Origin: Eucalyptus grandis
Lineage: Eukaryota > Streptophyta > Magnoliopsida > Myrtales > Myrtaceae
Direction: 5' to 3'
Assembly (NCBI RefSeq): GCF_016545825.1
Contig: NC_052618.1
Coordinates: forward strand, 19,791,561-19,855,560
Length of the DNA stretch: 64,000 nt
Both the position numbers and the translations under genes were made by a program. The notes below the pieces were generated by a model. The model did not search any database. It was not told the origin of the DNA and saw only the letters and a list, made by a program, of their open reading frames with translations. Below, in pieces: positions 50,641-63,560 of the stretch (its first letter is position 1; each line of letters begins with the position of its first letter).

Positions 50641-52088
50641 TCTAAGCGAACCAAATGTTGAAAAATGAGAACAAAATTTCGACAGTATCTTCTTCTTTTT
50701 ATAGATAATACGGTTTAAAAGAAACTGAGGTCAAGAAGAAAGAGTAGTTAAGGCGAGAAGAAAGACCAACTTAATCCCACAATGCAAGATGTCCAATACA
50801 TCACTCAAATGTGCGAACCAAATATGCACAAAAACCCCTCCAATAATGGTCAATTATATGGACATATCTCAAGTATGGATTTCACAATAAGCGCCTCTAC
50901 TACAAAAGAGAGATTTCAAAAGAAAAAGCATCACAGGAAAGGGGGAAGGGGGAAAAAAAGAAGACATATACCAGGCAAATATGAAAACAGGGAGACGAGA
51001 TGAAAAAACTAGACGCTGTGAGTAGAAGATTGCCATCAACAAACAGCGAAAATATCATCAGACGCTTACATAGAATTTAAATAAGATTTTGAGGCCATGA
51101 ACGCATCTAAACATCCCCTCTTGTGCGTCATAAACATCCCATCTTCATTTACATTTGGGATCATGACGTTAAACACCGGAGACAAGAACTAGGTATCGAA
51201 AAATTTAGCTCAGTATGGCAAAGACTGAAGATAACTCATGAAGAGGAACCTTGAAAGGCCTTCACTCCATCAGTGTCTCTGTCCACATGCTTACTTCCTC
51301 AGCCTGGAATCTGAATTGGTCAAGGACAAGCGTGCGTATCACTGACCGAGAAGTGGTCAGAATACCAAGAAACCTCTGGCGTGACAAAAAGGAATTAGCA
51401 CAATAGTGAAGGAGACTTCATCAGCATATGCTTCCTTTTCCCCTTTTAACAAGAGCATGTAGTCTTACGGCCATCTGAGCACTTAAGAAGCATTCTCCCT
51501 CTGTAGGTCACTCATGGGCAAATCGTCCATAGATAGTGTAATTGGCTGGAAAATAGTAGCACTTTCAGCGGATATCCACCAAAAGACAAATGCATATTAA
51601 AATTATATGCTATCTCATTGGACAAACACATCAATGAAAAATGCTGTATCGAGATTTTGGAAACTGGATTTACTGCAGCGGCGAGGAAAAGGAGATTTAA
51701 GAGTTTACATGCGCGCCACAAATCTTAATTGAAAGAAAACCAACAATAGAGGAAATTTTCAGAACTCTTATCAACGTCAGCAGACATGAAAGGGTTGATT
51801 TCATAGGCATCATTCTTGCATTGCTGTGCCAAAGGAAGGGATAGTGGTAGAAAGATCTCCTTGAGCAAAAAATGTCTATTTACCCGCAAAGGATTGAAGT
51901 GTCATCTTCATGGTAAAGATTAATTGGTAACCTAGAACAGATGAACTACCTGTGTCCAACTCATTCACTGGATAAAGAACTAAATGACAGCTTCATACGA
52001 GCAAACCCACTAAACCTCAAGTGAGGAAGAACTTACTTCATGCCTGGAGAAAATGGTAGCATGCTCAGACGCTATGTACAATGCGCAT
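50641..52088. other. 3' flank of EXECUTER1, no gene recognised
   Basis: AT-rich DNA downstream of the EXECUTER1 stop. Part of it may be 3' untranslated sequence. No conserved frame or RNA gene is visible. Confidence 0.5.
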
Positions 52089-55000
52089 CTAATCCTGAAG
52101 CTTTAGCCGGTTAAAGAACACCAAGAAGTGATACTCAGGGGCCCAATAGACGAACCCAACAACAGGCCCCCTTAATGTACTGCACGGATAGACATCATAT
52201 TGTTAGGAGACTTTGAGGAATTGAAGATCCAGTGACCTGAACAAGATGGAGAAGACTATTAGAAACACTAACCTTTCCGTCCAAAATAACCAGCTCACCG
52301 TCCACCCATCTTGGATTTTGAAATCCAGGTTCAGCAAGCCTTCCTGGCCTTTATATCTAGCAATCTGAATGGTCATAAGATCAGTAGCTTTTCAATCTAT
52401 TTGACAAGAGGTGATGAAAATTGAGGAGTTGAGTAGAGTAGCATTTTAGATCACAAAATAAACTATACCACTCCAAGTTCTTCTGGAATGATCCCTTTAT
52501 GCGGAAGCTGATATTTTTTACCAATCTTAGCACGGAATGCCACCTGTTCAAATAAGAGGATAAGGAGTAAATTAAACAATCTTAGGAAAAGCTGATCAAA
52601 CATTAAACTTAATTAGATAATCTCAGGAAAAGCTGTGAACCCCAAGCACAGTAGCAATACCCACGACATAAAATTTATGAGCTATTGAAAATTATGAACA
52701 AAAAGCAGGCAATTATTTCAACTTTATAGACAGCCACTAAAGTTCAGCAAACTGTTTTCGCAAACCTTTTTCGTCATCGAAAATGGATGGTGGGGCCAAT
52801 TACCGCAAAACCTATCTAGACTAGCTTCATTTTACTTGGTGCAGTCATCCTTAATGATTTTATGGGCTATCATTATATCAATTATTCAAACTTAATAAAC
52901 GATCTTAAGATGAAAGGTGATTACCTTTCCAGCTGGCACATAGCGATCTCCTGTGAGTTTTAAGGCTTCAACGTATTCATAAAACTCGAGCTCTGTTCGA
53001 TCCTTGGTCTGGCCATCCTCTTGCCACTGTCCAAATTTACGTCTCAATTGAATGACCTCTGACGAGTAAATTCCATGTGCACCAATGTACAGTCCTAACA
53101 AATAAGATTGTACAGGGATATCATTTACTTTTAATGGAAGTAAAATGGGATGCAAGTAATGTTTTGACCATGAATTACAATCCATACTAAATACCGAGAA
53201 GCAAAGTACCATTTAGAGGATCAAAAGAACTTGGTATTTCAATGCGATTAAAAGTCGTTGATCCAGAAAGGGATCTGTGACTTTGAGTTTGGCTGAGAGT
53301 GAGGCTTATCAATTCACCAACATCTTTTAGGACCTGGACCATTGAAAAGAAAAAATAACAAAATATTCAAACCTCTGAAACCAAATAGAAAGAAGAAATA
53401 AATGGATTACTCAAATTAAGAGAATTTTACACGACCTTCATTGGTATTTTCTCCCACCAATGAACTTGGCGAGATCAAGCATAACTTGGTCAATACTACG
53501 ACCACTCCGGAACTTAGCTTCCCTACCCACAGAAGACTGTTTCCTGCCACTGGAGTCCTTTCCACTGACATCCTTAATCATTGAGAAACAAAATGAAGAA
53601 CGACCCTTTTTCTCTAGCATTGCTGGCACTCGAAGTAAGTCTTTTGTAGGTACATTGGCAGAAAGTTTCTGCACAAGGCCACCAACAACAACTTTAACCG
53701 CAAACTCATTTTTCCCTTCACTTTCAATAACTCCAGGAATCGCATCCATTTCCATCTCATCTCTCTCTTGATCACTTTCACTCTTGACTTCATCTTCAGC
53801 TTCCAAATCTTCAGCGTCCACGCATCTTCTTCCTCTTCATCATCCATCATCTGCTCAATCACCTTAGCTATAAGGTCCTTGTCAACTTTCCCTGGTGCTG
53901 TAACTTTCATAACCTTGACCCTTACACCAGGAATCATATCTCTCAGAATATTCTGAAAACCAGGAAGTTGCTCAGAAAGATCAGAACCATCTTCCCTGCC
54001 ACTACCATCCTCATCATCTTCTGCAGGGGCAATGACTACATCATTTTTTCCCTCAATTGAGTCTGCTGGATTAGTATTGCTTTCAGTAACAGATAACACA
54101 GAGCCTATCAAAGGATCTTGAATAACTTCCCTTTGCTTCAAGTACACAGCCTGAAAACCAGGTGAATACCCTTAAACACACATGCAAAATCAAGTGTCAC
54201 AGTCTAGCTAGCAGAAAATACTCCACATACAAAACTTACTAAGATATGAAAGCTTCAAAAGTGGAGTCAGGCATGAGTTTCATCTTTCAAGTGAAAACAC
54301 AAACACAATGCGCATGTGGGCATGAAAGAAAGCATATCCTAAGGACAAATGCAGAGGCTTGTCCACGAATCCAGGCAGTTCTGCTATTTAACACAATTAA
54401 GAGAATATAAGCAGAGCATATACAGCATTTCGCATAAACAGAGATGCCCAACTAGATAAATAAAGCTATTGCCAAGTATCCTTATTTAAGTAAATAACAA
54501 AGGATGTCAAAGGAATTTCGCCCAAGGCCATCAAAAGAAAGTTAGGAGCATTTTTTCCCATTATATCGAATTGTCATGACTAATGAGGGGTAGCTATTTT
54601 AAATTTTGTCGGAAAGTCCCCCAGCGACAGTTTGTGGGTTTCTCCCTCATTTCAAAACTTCTCAAATCCCAGGCAGTAGTTGAATATATTCAACGGAATA
54701 CTATTGTTTTGAATAGTCCATTCTGGCACAAATAACAATAAAACATATTCTTAGGTTGTCTATTTACTAGCAATGACATTGTCCACACACCACAATTAAC
54801 ATATCTAGATATATATTAGCTATTTCTATTCTGTTAACATCATTATTTCCACAGAACATCACACCCTGATTCCATAAGACATATCCAGATAATATTTGCT
54901 TATACAAGTTTATTTTTGCAATTGCAGGAGGCAGAGCATCAATAAAGATCTCTAGCAAGGTTATACAACGTTAACACCCCCCAAAAAAAAAAAAAAAAGA

Positions 55001-58000
55001 AAAAAAAAAAGACACAAAAACCAAAACCTATCATGGGGCCCAGTTGTTTGAAGAAAAACTGTTTCTAGGAAATTGTTTTCCAACTTTCCAGTGTTTGGAT
55101 GATGGAAAACTAATCAGTTTATGGAAAACGTTTTCCATAGATTGAAAACAATAACAACTTTTTTTCTGAAAAAAAAAAAAAAAGGAAATCATTTTCTCTA
55201 AACCACCAAACAAATGAAAACTAACCACTTTCCTTGAAAATGATTTTCATGGAAAATATTTTCTTTTATCATGGAGTTTCATTGAAACAAACACACCCTT
55301 AATAGGAAAAGCGATCTCGACAACCTTTTGGATTTCAATAGCAAGACATTACAGCATCAAAGCAAAGAAAATGGCATCAAAATTCTGCGTTTGCCCAAGC
55401 ATGCCAAGGGACAGTGCGCAGAGACACAGAAAGAAAGAGAGAGAGAGAGATTCATATGAAGAACATTTGAAAAGAACTGTCACAAAGAGCATATTATACT
55501 GATGACAAACACCTAGGCAACAGATATACCTAAAAAGGAAAAGATATACCTGTTGCCCGTATTCGCCTTTCTTGTCCACCTTCAAGAAAACTTCAAACAA
55601 GGGAACACCACCTGCAGCTGTCACAAGTTGCCTGAAAAGATACTATATTCAGCAAAGACTACAAGGTTCCAAAACAGAGAATTTGACCAATAAACCAATA
55701 GGATATAGAACTAAGTGTGAAAATTTTTGTTCCGGGCCGGGCGGGGCCAACCAACAACACACACATACAATCCAAAAACAACTGAAAAAAGAAATGAAAA
55801 GAAACCAAAAACAGAGACTGCTTCCAGTCAAGTAGGTGTACTCCAGAGCTACAGCTGGCAGCTGGAACTCACAAGCAAACTGCTGCATATCTAGTATAAA
55901 TCCACAAAATGAGCCAACATGGAGCTCGATGTTGATTAGCCATCCCTTTGTATTATAGTAGTTGATTAGGAAAAAGAAATATACAAATGCAGACAATTTG
56001 TCATCTATAGAAAATTTCCTCATAGTCATGGAAACTGCAAAACTAATTACCACTGGGAAATCAATCCTTGTTACTATTTGGAGTTTCATTTTGCACAGTT
56101 ATAAAAGGCATGACAAGATGTCAGTCAATAAGACTTTCTGCACAGAATGTATGAATAATAAGACCTTTGGATAAAAGGTAGTTGACACTCAATATTACAG
56201 GGCTCTTTTTTGCCGCTTAACTGTGACATACAAAAGGAACACTTCCAGTATAGATTCCTCTCCCAGTAGAATGCAAGCAGCGATAGCAAAAAAGTGCATC
56301 ACAGCAGCATAATCTTAAGAAGCTCTCACTTAAACCTGTGTATGAGCTCACATAGATACAGGATTTTTTAAACATATTCATTGTAAGAAAAATAATGAAA
56401 TAGTTTGATTGCAAACTAGGTATTCAACATCTTGCATTCAAAAGAGTACCAGACAAAGCCATCAGCCTGCTTTTCACATAGAACCATAACCAAACCTAAC
56501 CTAATCTAACAAGAACATGAAGACATAGTGGAAGAAAAGCGGAATGTGGACATTGACCCCACTGTTGACCAAAGCATTCCTGTCAATTTAGGCACCATCA
56601 CAATGGTTGACATTCCCTGGAAAGTTGGTCGACAAAAACTACCCTCAAGGATACAGGCACAAACTGTCTCAACTTAACAGATTATGACACAATTGAGACC
56701 CTCAAAAGACTAATATCAGAGACTACCGACCTCTCAGCTTTGTAGGAAGCAGTTGTAAACTCATTGCTAAAGTTCTTGATAATTTGCTTAAGGCGGTCAC
56801 TCTTAAATTAGTTTCAGCCTCTGACACACTTTTCTCCAAGTAGAAAAATTCTTAATTCTGTTATAATTGCTGATGATTGCCAATATAGCCACTTCAGATC
56901 TTCTTATCCAGGCATCACATGTAAAGTTGACATTGACAAGGCCTCTGATCATGTTTATTGGAATTTCTTTCTTTTTTGGAGAGAAATGGATTAAACAGGT
57001 TCCCTTCTAATGGGTCAAATGAAATGTCAGTCTCTATGTTGCCTTTCACCAATTGCTCAACACACCATCTCTGGCAAAACAAAATTTTGAAACCTATCTA
57101 TATGTATTTAATTACAACCTCTAACGATGTCCCAAGAAAGCCTCAACTAGGCCTGTGAATTATTTTTTGCATTTAAATAGTTCTTCACTTCATATCAGAC
57201 ATGAATCACATGGGATGTATTTGTCGTTAGAAAATAATACTTTTAATTATGTGAGCTTACCGAGGGCTGTAACTCCTTGCCACATATCTTCCATGCTCTG
57301 CAGTAACACGAATTATTATACCATATGGATCGTATGTATCATTTGAAGTCCCAGCCCACCATCCCACCTATAAGCAAAAACCATGAAAAAACAAAGAACA
57401 TAATGCCATGAGGATGCAAGGATAATGTATTAAATGCTTCACCAGACTCAATAAAAAATCCAAACCGATGTTAGCTGAGAGTTAATCAAGAAAAATATAC
57501 AACACAAAGTCTAACTACTTCAATTACTATCAACATGTAGAATCTTGGGCACTCAAGATTGGAAGATGAATGAAAATGCAAGAATTTGTAAGTGCAAAAA
57601 GGTTTGGTTTTTTCACTGTATTGAATCTCAACACATGGCTCAGCATACAGAGGGTTGGGCACTGATTCAAAGGCAAAGGGAATATTATGTTGAAGCATAA
57701 ATATAACAGCTAGCACCAAGGAAAGTGAAAGTTTGGCCTTAGCACCAACTGCTTCAACTGCCAATCCCTTAATCTCAACCATAGCACCACTTTCATTATT
57801 TACTAGATTCTTTTGTGCAATTTTACAAGTCCTCTCTAGTCAGTTAGAAAATTATAGGGCGACAGTTCCAATTCACTTCAATCATTGTATGAAGTGAAAA
57901 TGGAAAAAACTTGATAATAAAATGCCCAAGAACTCAACGTTCTTAGAACCTTCATACCTAGTTATTTCCTTTCCATTATACGATTGCTAATCTCCTCCAC

Positions 58001-60126
58001 AGCATCTTGTTATCTACTCTTAGAACTACTGTTTTTCTTAGTTATTCAATAGAGTTCATATCAGGAACTATGATGAAGTGATAATGGATTATGGCACCAG
58101 ATTTTTTCTCGACATTTCCCCAAAAAATCATAAACTATCACAATATATATACAATCATAAACTAATGCAATATATATACCAATATATACAGAATAATTAT
58201 GTAACAATGTAAGCCGTTCCCAAACTCCAGCATATCCTTCTAGGAGTACTGTAGAGTATAGCACCTAGAATAAGCAAAAGCATGTACCAAAGAAACCTAC
58301 CAATCCAGCACCAGCATTATCTCGCATAAAAGCCGCATCATGATAACGTTCTTCATTTATAGCAATCTGAAATTCAAAACAGAAAACAAGAGGCAATAAA
58401 ATGTCAGTGCTGGAGAATAATGGAATCAAAAAATGATTCTTGAAGTCCAAGTTCCTACTTTCAAGTAAGACATCACTCTGCCAACAGTGTCACCAGTAGA
58501 TGCCGCTGCAATTGCCACTTTAAGCCTCCCAGCTTCTTCATAATCCTCTTTGAATACAGCATTACTTAATTGTGACTGTTAAAACAATGTAAAAATTTAA
58601 AATTTGAGTAACATTTAGGATAAACATGGTTAAAGTATATACTAACTAAATAATTCGAGAAAAAGGAATCCAGAGTAGGAGACATGTTTCTAATACAGCC
58701 TCCAGGTTCAGTCAACTCAGCAAGTCTCTAATTCTTTTACCACCCTCTCGTCATTTTAGATGTCCTTATAGAACATTATAGTAGTAAATAGTAATATTAA
58801 ATATGTCATGTGGGACTCTCTAGGAAGACAACATTTTATTCACTATAGCAACTATACAAATTCATAATTCCTGCGTACTTTCCAGCTTTTAGGTCGTACT
58901 TTCTGGTACTTTGTCGACATGCGATTGACATCGTATTATCAAACTATAAATAAGACAAAAAGAAGCTCTAACCCCTAGCAAATCACACTTTCCAATAGTT
59001 TGTTGTCATGCCATTGCCATGACATATTTTAATGTTCATACTCTCTCACAAACTTCACCTGTTTCTAAGTTCTTCCATATATGGAGGACACTGAACGTCC
59101 TCCTCATTCCTCTACAAACTAACACCCAGTCACCATAGGTCAAAATGACCCATTTGGCGTTGCATACAACTGTATAAGGTGGCCAAAAGATCGACAGCTA
59201 AAGCCTCCATTGGCAGGTGAAGTTTGCTTCCATTGAAGTGTTTACCTTAGAATCACCAACAAAGACATGTCTAGCCACTTTTCATGAGTGCAAAGAATCT
59301 GAACAGTGTAAATTAGATGCTCATAAAGAGAAGGCAACAAGAAAACGTGCATGATCATTTTCAGCTACGGCGTTCAAATTGCCAAGATTCTTATTCTCTT
59401 TTTTTTTTTTTTTGGTGTTCCTTCCGCACTAAAACTACTGCATTTCAAGGAATAAATCAACTCATTGTAGAGGTGCTATTAGAGAACTTCAACAAATACG
59501 TCATGTTATCAAACATAAAAAATCCAAAACAGACAGCACATAATTTAACCAATTACCCAGATTACAGTTTTAAAAAGAACCCCGTTTAATCTACACACGG
59601 TTCCTCAAAAGCACAAAGATACAAAGAGGAAAGAACAGGAAAGCTGATAACAAGGCACCTTCAATATCGAAAGCAGACGCTCTTGCCCGTCGATTTCCTC
59701 AAAGTGCCGCTTCCACCGATCCCAATCCCAGCTCTCCTCCTCCCCCCATCCCCGTCCCCCGCCGCCCCCTTCCCTTCCCTCCCCGCCGGGCCGGCCCGCC
59801 GCGGGCGCCCTCGGGCTCCTTCGGGCGCGCGCCCACGTAGGAATCGAACGCCCTCATCGCGGACCTCAGCAGGTCCTGGATGGCGGAGTCCCACCGCCGC
59901 CGCGGCAGGGCGGAGGAGTCGTCGGGCGGCGGGGGCGCCGCGTCGGAGGGGCCGCCGTTGCCCCGGCAGTGGCAGAGCGCGGAATCGGGCGCCCTGGAGA
60001 GCGATTGCGAGGGGAACGCCGACGGTGCCGGGGAGGGCAGAGGGACCGCCGCGCCGCCGCGCAGGGCGAGGACCTCGCCCCCGGGAACATCAGCTGGTGC
60101 GGGCTCGGGCCCGTCACCGAGGCCAT
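52089..60126 (-). CDS. EX1: EXECUTER1-type chloroplast protein (singlet-oxygen signalling)
   Basis: EXECUTER proteins are thylakoid-associated and relay singlet-oxygen stress from plastid to nucleus. Exons (minus): 60,126-59,659, 58,575-58,459, 58,366-58,301, 57,367-57,261, 55,631-55,550, 54,150-53,436, 53,333-53,210, 53,095-52,925, 52,543-52,469, 52,364-52,273, 52,179-52,089; about 700 residues, normal length. Landmarks: [35 protein letters not shown]-like [16 protein letters not shown] and [54 protein letters not shown], and the C-terminal sensor domain ([51 protein letters not shown]). Frames break near 60.0-60.1 kb and 59.7-59.8 kb (GC-rich exon 1), at about 53,828, 53,452, 52,350 and 52,173. 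The start at 60,126 ([12 protein letters not shown]) is in another frame from WDSAIQ and is tentative. EX2 is the alternative paralogue. Confidence 0.85.
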
Positions 60127-60330
60127 CGCGGCGGACGCTCGAACGCCTCCCGCGCACAACTTCTAGAGAGAGAGCAGGTTGCTGGAGGCGGCGGCGACGA
60201 CGGCGGCGGTGGCGGTGACGACAACGGCGGCGGCAGCGGCGGCTGCGGCGGCGGCGGCGGCGAGAGAGAGCGGCGATGGCGATTCGGGGTGCGCAGCGAC
60301 CATGGAATAGCTGGAGGGATGGAGGAGATA
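60127..60330 (-). promoter_or_regulatory. GC-rich 5' leader of EX1 with GGC/GCC triplet tract
   Basis: A CGG/GGC-rich tract at about 60,183-60,265 and a short GA run at 60,163-60,175 lie just upstream of the tentative EX1 start. Plant 5' leaders often look like this. No TATA box was assigned. Confidence 0.4.
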
Positions 60331-60795
60331 AGGATGTTTTTTTTTTCCTTCGACATAGGTTCTTTTCCCTATGATGATGATGACGTGGAATTTTCCGATT
60401 TTTCGTTTTTATTTTTCTACTTTTTTTGGGAATTTTCGACGCCCGTGAATTTTTTTTTCTACGACACGGGATCTGAGATTTGGTTCGGAGTTTTCTACGA
60501 TTCGGGGCGTGTGGACTGTAATTAAAAATGGGAATTTTTTTATAATTGTGTGAATTGAGGAAATTGGAACGGGTGGACATTGGCATTCGGTTACGCTGTC
60601 GTCCATGACTGTCTATTTATTCGAATCCGCGTTGGAATATATCGACAATAATCGATAAGAATATGACGTGGACCGAATGAAATATAATATAATTTCGTTT
60701 TTACCGCGAATTCTCCGTGAATTATAAAACCGAACGGAAAGGTATTATTTCTGATTTCATAATTTATATATGTATAAGAATTTAGATATTATTAG
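60331..60795. other. EX1 upstream region, no second gene seen
   Basis: T-rich then AT-rich DNA between the EX1 leader and the hAT-like element. It probably includes the EX1 promoter; nothing specific can be assigned. Confidence 0.4.
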
Positions 60796-61423
60796 TAGGG
60801 GTATGCAACCAAATCGATTTAGCCGAAAGCTAGATTGATGAACCGCCTAAAAAACATGTTTGGGAACCGGTTCCCATTGGAACTGGTCTAGAACATATTC
60901 TAAATTTTTGGAATCAATTTCAAAACCGATTTGATAACTCTAATTTCTTTTTACCCTAAATTCTAACCTCAACACTCATTTATCATTTGTCATTCCTCAA
61001 AACCTATTGTTAATCTTTCCTCTTCCCATAATTTTTTTGGATGAAGGAGAATGGAGTTTTATAACTTATATTTTATGTTATGTGTTTGAATTTTTATGGT
61101 TTATAATTGTATGTGATTACATATTCATCTCATGGGTTATTGTTTTTAGCATTAGCATTTCTCTTGTTCATCTTTTACTTTAAATTGTTTTGTTACTCAT
61201 AGTTTCATATGATTTTGCTATTAAAAATGAACAAAAAAAAGGAATAATAAAATGAAACAAGTTCTCAGATAGACCTTGGAATTGAATCAAAAGAACATAA
61301 TAGGTGACTGGTTCCAAGAAAATTGGGTAGGTTCCATGATATAAAAATTGAGAATTGGTTATAATATGGTAGATTCCAAGTTTTAATTCTAGAACCTACC
61401 AATCTTGAAACCGATTACCTCTA
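60796..61423. mobile_element. hAT-like MITE with perfect 8-bp target duplication
   Basis: The 628-bp element begins TAGGGGTATGCAACC and ends (reverse complement) TAGAGGTAATCGG. ATTATTAG is duplicated at 60,788-60,795 and 61,424-61,431. The 8-bp target and YARNG-type terminus fit hAT. Internal GGTTCC/GGAACC motifs are self-complementary. No transposase. Confidence 0.85.
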
Positions 61424-61432
61424 ATTATTAGT

Positions 61433-61483
61433 GTCATATTCCAAGTTCTTTTTTTTTTTTGGTCGAAGTCATTTTCCGAGTTG
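61433..61483 (-). mobile_element. Micro-insertion: TTCGACC + A12 with about 16-bp target duplication
   Basis: GTCATATTCCAAGTTC (61,433-61,448) and GTCATTTTCCGAGTTG (61,468-61,483) match at 13 of 16 positions. Between them are 19 nt that on the minus strand read TTCGACC then 12 A. The structure matches the two other micro-insertions but here there is no empty site to compare. Confidence 0.55.
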
Positions 61484-61675
61484 TTAAAATTTATTTGTAA
61501 TATCATCCTTCAACTTTTAATTCATTAGAGTCTTTGAGACCTAGCTTTAAACATTTGATGTAATTCTTTGCGTCGATCAAATATGAGAAAATCATCATAA
61601 GTCCTTGAACTATTATGAAATATGCAAATCTAGTTCATGTACTATTGTGAAACATGCGATAGATAGAAGTTTGCA

Positions 61676-62000
61676 TGTGACTAAAATGGATATAACTGCT
61701 ATGGATGGTCCTATATTGAATAAATGAGTATCTCCTTGAGATGGAAAAAAATTCTCTTCGAAAATAAGTTTTGTCTCATCTACTAAAGCTTGAAAAATTC
61801 CCAAAGGACCAGTGTATATGGGACCAATACATTGTTGTATTCCTACAGATATTTCTCTTTCTAACCACATGATTATGAGTACGCCTATTGTGATTCCCAA
61901 TACAAGAGTCAAAATAGGTAAAAACAACTTTACAATAACTCCTTAAAGTGTTGTTCGCTTTAGCCCGTTCTATACCGAATATCGCAATTCTCGGCTCCAT
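61676..62000 (-). pseudogene. ndhA: Nuclear plastid DNA: degenerate ndhA exon 1 fragment
   Basis: ndhA encodes a membrane subunit of the plastid NDH complex. The minus strand reads [41 protein letters not shown], then [20 protein letters not shown], clear matches to the plastid protein with many substitutions (for example Arg to Cys in QQCIGP). Similarity stops after IAVISILV near 61,676; the upstream part to about 62,000 is too worn to read in one frame. It has no promoter or editing context and is a nuclear pseudogene. Confidence 0.85.
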
Positions 62001-62700
62001 TGACATATAAACAGTTACTTTTCTAAGAGATTACTCATCTTTGGATTGCTCCCACCTTAGCAAGTTCAACTTTGGAGTTCTAAAGCTAAACATTACTATA
62101 ACATCAAAAGGTATATGTATCTCATAATTGCTCACCTTTATGTTTGGTGCAGAGTTTGGTTCATTCTTTCCTCTTTTGCTATTCTAGAAGCTTAGTAGGA
62201 GGCCCTTTGGCCCCACGATCACTTCCCATCGTCGTTGAACCAGATTGTTACGTTAGATCAATAGTGGTCCAACTTAAGAATAGATTCGGACTAGACTAAA
62301 CGGATCAATCTTAGGTGGCTCTTGGGGGAATTGATTTGGTTTGGTTCGAACTAGACCGGACTTGATTTTATTTTTATTTTGAAACAAACTCTTATTCCAG
62401 GATGAAGCAGGCAAATTCTTAGTTCCACAAACTGAAAACTCACTCGGCCTGGTCTGTTTTTAGATTTCAGGGTGGGAACTAACATACCTTGAAACCCTTC
62501 ACCCAAGTCATGTGACTACAATTCAAATGGAACCCACCAAACCTCCTCGAAATAACACGACATCTAAAACCGGTTCTTCAACCCGGTTCGCGCGTCGACT
62601 CGGGTTCAGACGAACATCCCGGCCCAACTCGAGAGAAATTGGGCTCAATCCTTCGTCGTCGTCGAGGATAAAACCTTAAACGTTCCCTCCACATAATTGT
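62001..62700. other. No gene recognised
   Basis: AT-rich then mixed sequence with GGTTCGAAC/CCGGTTC motifs. No complete element or exon is supported. Confidence 0.45.
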
Positions 62701-63560
62701 CCACACCTCTCTCTTTCTCTCTCTCGCGCAGAGCAATGACGATGGCGGTTTGCTTCTCCCTGGCGTACACCTTGAATTGAGGTACTGCGCGATTCTCGCA
62801 TGTTCTGCTAACGCAAGTTGGGTCCTTCGTCATCTTTATCTTCCTTTGCGCTTGGTTTTGAATGCCATCTTGAGTGATTTCTTTCCTCTGAATCTTGGCA
62901 GGGGGTTGGCGTCCTCTGGTGACCCGACCACTGAAGCTCCACTGGACAGTGAGTCTTTCTTGATCTTAGTACTGGCTTATGCTTTGTGGGTGCCCTTTCA
63001 TTTTTGATATTTCCCACGGAACCCGTGATCCTTGCATCTGTGGATGTGCATCGATAGGATCTTGTTTCCGGAAAGAGTAATGCTGGTTTGGCAAAGATTG
63101 TTCACGGAATTTGGTTTACTGAGTGACGGCTTGGACTTGTACCCATTCGTGCTTCTGGTCTAAACAACCGTTTGTTCTGCCGCGCCCGCAACTGGGGAAC
63201 TCAGTTCTGTAAAATTTCATAGTTTTCCGGGAAGTGCTCGAAAATTAATGGTTGTCATTTTTTGTGTTGTTTCCATTGAGTTAGTCTTATTCAACACTTC
63301 CACTGTCGATTATGTACTGCTTTTAGATAATGTTACATGGGATGTAATGGTGAGGCTGGAGGAGAAAAAAATCCTTCGAGGGTAGACATAGAAAAAGAAG
63401 AGGGCAAGAGGGTTTTGGAGCCTTGATGCGTATGGCGTGCTTCTTTATGGTCAAATATATAAATGTTGTTGCAAAATTTCAACTGATACTGCAGGATCTT
63501 CTTGGACTGGATAGATTCCATTTGGTCAATACCCGAATGATTTGGAGTGAATTTGACTTC
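62700..63560 (+). other. Possible 5' end of an unidentified plus-strand gene
   Basis: A CT-rich leader (62,705-62,730) precedes an ATG at 62,736 (MTMAVCFSLAYTLN then TGA). A possible exon follows an AG near 62,900 (GLASSGDPTTEAPLDS, up to about 62,950). The pattern of leader, ATG and exon-like patches suggests a gene running out of the window, but I recognise no protein and the frames do not join. Confidence 0.25.

Noticed and set aside
59683..60586. Frames up to 295 codons on both strands near the EX1 start
   Set aside because: GC-triplet-driven shadows; only the WDSAIQDLL and [10 protein letters not shown] segments are conserved in EXECUTER.
61613..62006. Functional NADH dehydrogenase gene
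   Set aside because: Short, degenerate, lacks exon 2 and plastid context; nuclear plastid-derived pseudogene.
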